Part shown: piece after piece, positions 5,054-5,100 of the stretch
How the letters are laid out: each line of letters begins with the position of its first letter
Numbering within the stretch: position 1 is the first letter of the stretch
Origin: an uncultured Collinsella sp.
GTDB taxonomy: Bacteria > Actinomycetota > Coriobacteriia > Coriobacteriales > Coriobacteriaceae
DNA length: 5,100 bases
Assembly: GCA_900757385.1 (NCBI GenBank)
Contig: CAAENO010000029.1
Coordinates: 1-5,100, forward strand
Direction of reading: 5' to 3'
Translations under genes and position numbers: made by a program
The notes under the pieces: model-generated
Database searches by the model: none
What the model saw: only the letters and a program-made list of their open reading frames with translations
What the model was told of the DNA's origin: nothing

Positions 5054-5100
5054 ATGTCCAAGAAGAACCGCGCCAAGTCCAAGGCCAAGCGCTTTGGCGA
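5054..5100 (+). CDS. 5' end of a downstream gene (partial, Lys/Arg-rich N-terminus)
   Basis: An ATG at 5054, three bases after the rlmB stop, is preceded by GGAGGAG (5041-5047) inside rlmB with 6-base spacing. The frame stays open to the window edge for 15 codons, giving M-S-K-K-N-R-A-K-S-K-A-K-R-F-G. The tight spacing implies cotranslation with rlmB. In Bacillus-type gene order a NYN-domain RNase (yacP/rae1) follows rlmB, but this lysine-rich start gives no support for that and I cannot name the product. Confidence 0.65.
   Translation, partial: MSKKNRAKSKAKRFG

Overview
The window is GC-rich (roughly 60% or a little more by eye). It has strong purine Shine-Dalgarno sites, a heavy preference for C or G at third codon positions, and tightly packed genes. 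The gene set, the codon use and the order disA-ispD-ispF-cysS-rlmB suggest a Gram-positive actinobacterium of the class Coriobacteriia, with Collinsella or a close relative as my best guess. That placement is inferred from gene content and style; no 16S or marker comparison was possible.

Layout. Bases 1-16 probably hold the first five codons of a divergently transcribed gene on the minus strand, preceded by a good Shine-Dalgarno site. Bases 17-242 form an intergenic region with several small inverted repeats and no convincing promoter. From 243 to 3992 four plus-strand genes run as a tight operon: disA (c-di-AMP synthase, TTG start), ispD and ispF (two enzymes of the MEP isoprenoid pathway) and cysS (cysteinyl-tRNA synthetase). 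disA and ispD overlap by 1 base, ispD and ispF overlap by 11 bases, and cysS starts 3 bases after the ispF stop, with its ribosome binding site inside the end of ispF. A 143-base gap follows, then rlmB (23S rRNA 2'-O-methyltransferase, 4136-5050). A further gene starts at 5054, with its ribosome binding site inside the end of rlmB, and runs off the window.

How the genes relate. The operon links second-messenger synthesis (DisA senses DNA structure and makes c-di-AMP) with housekeeping functions: isoprenoid precursors for cell-wall lipid carriers and quinones, tRNA-Cys charging, and ribosome modification. The genes all look intact, and no mobile-element genes, CRISPR array, tRNA or rRNA were seen.

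The most notable non-coding feature is the cysS-rlmB gap. Bases 3999-4101 form a single 103-nt hairpin with colinear 30-nt arms (24 Watson-Crick pairs, 3 G-U, 3 mismatches). Inside is a symmetric 9x9 internal loop that can be read as three tandem G-A/A-G steps separated by Watson-Crick pairs, then an apical stem closed by a UGGU loop. A T-rich tract follows directly. It could be an RNA element, an attenuator or terminator, or a copy of a dispersed palindromic repeat. I do not recognise it as a known riboswitch.
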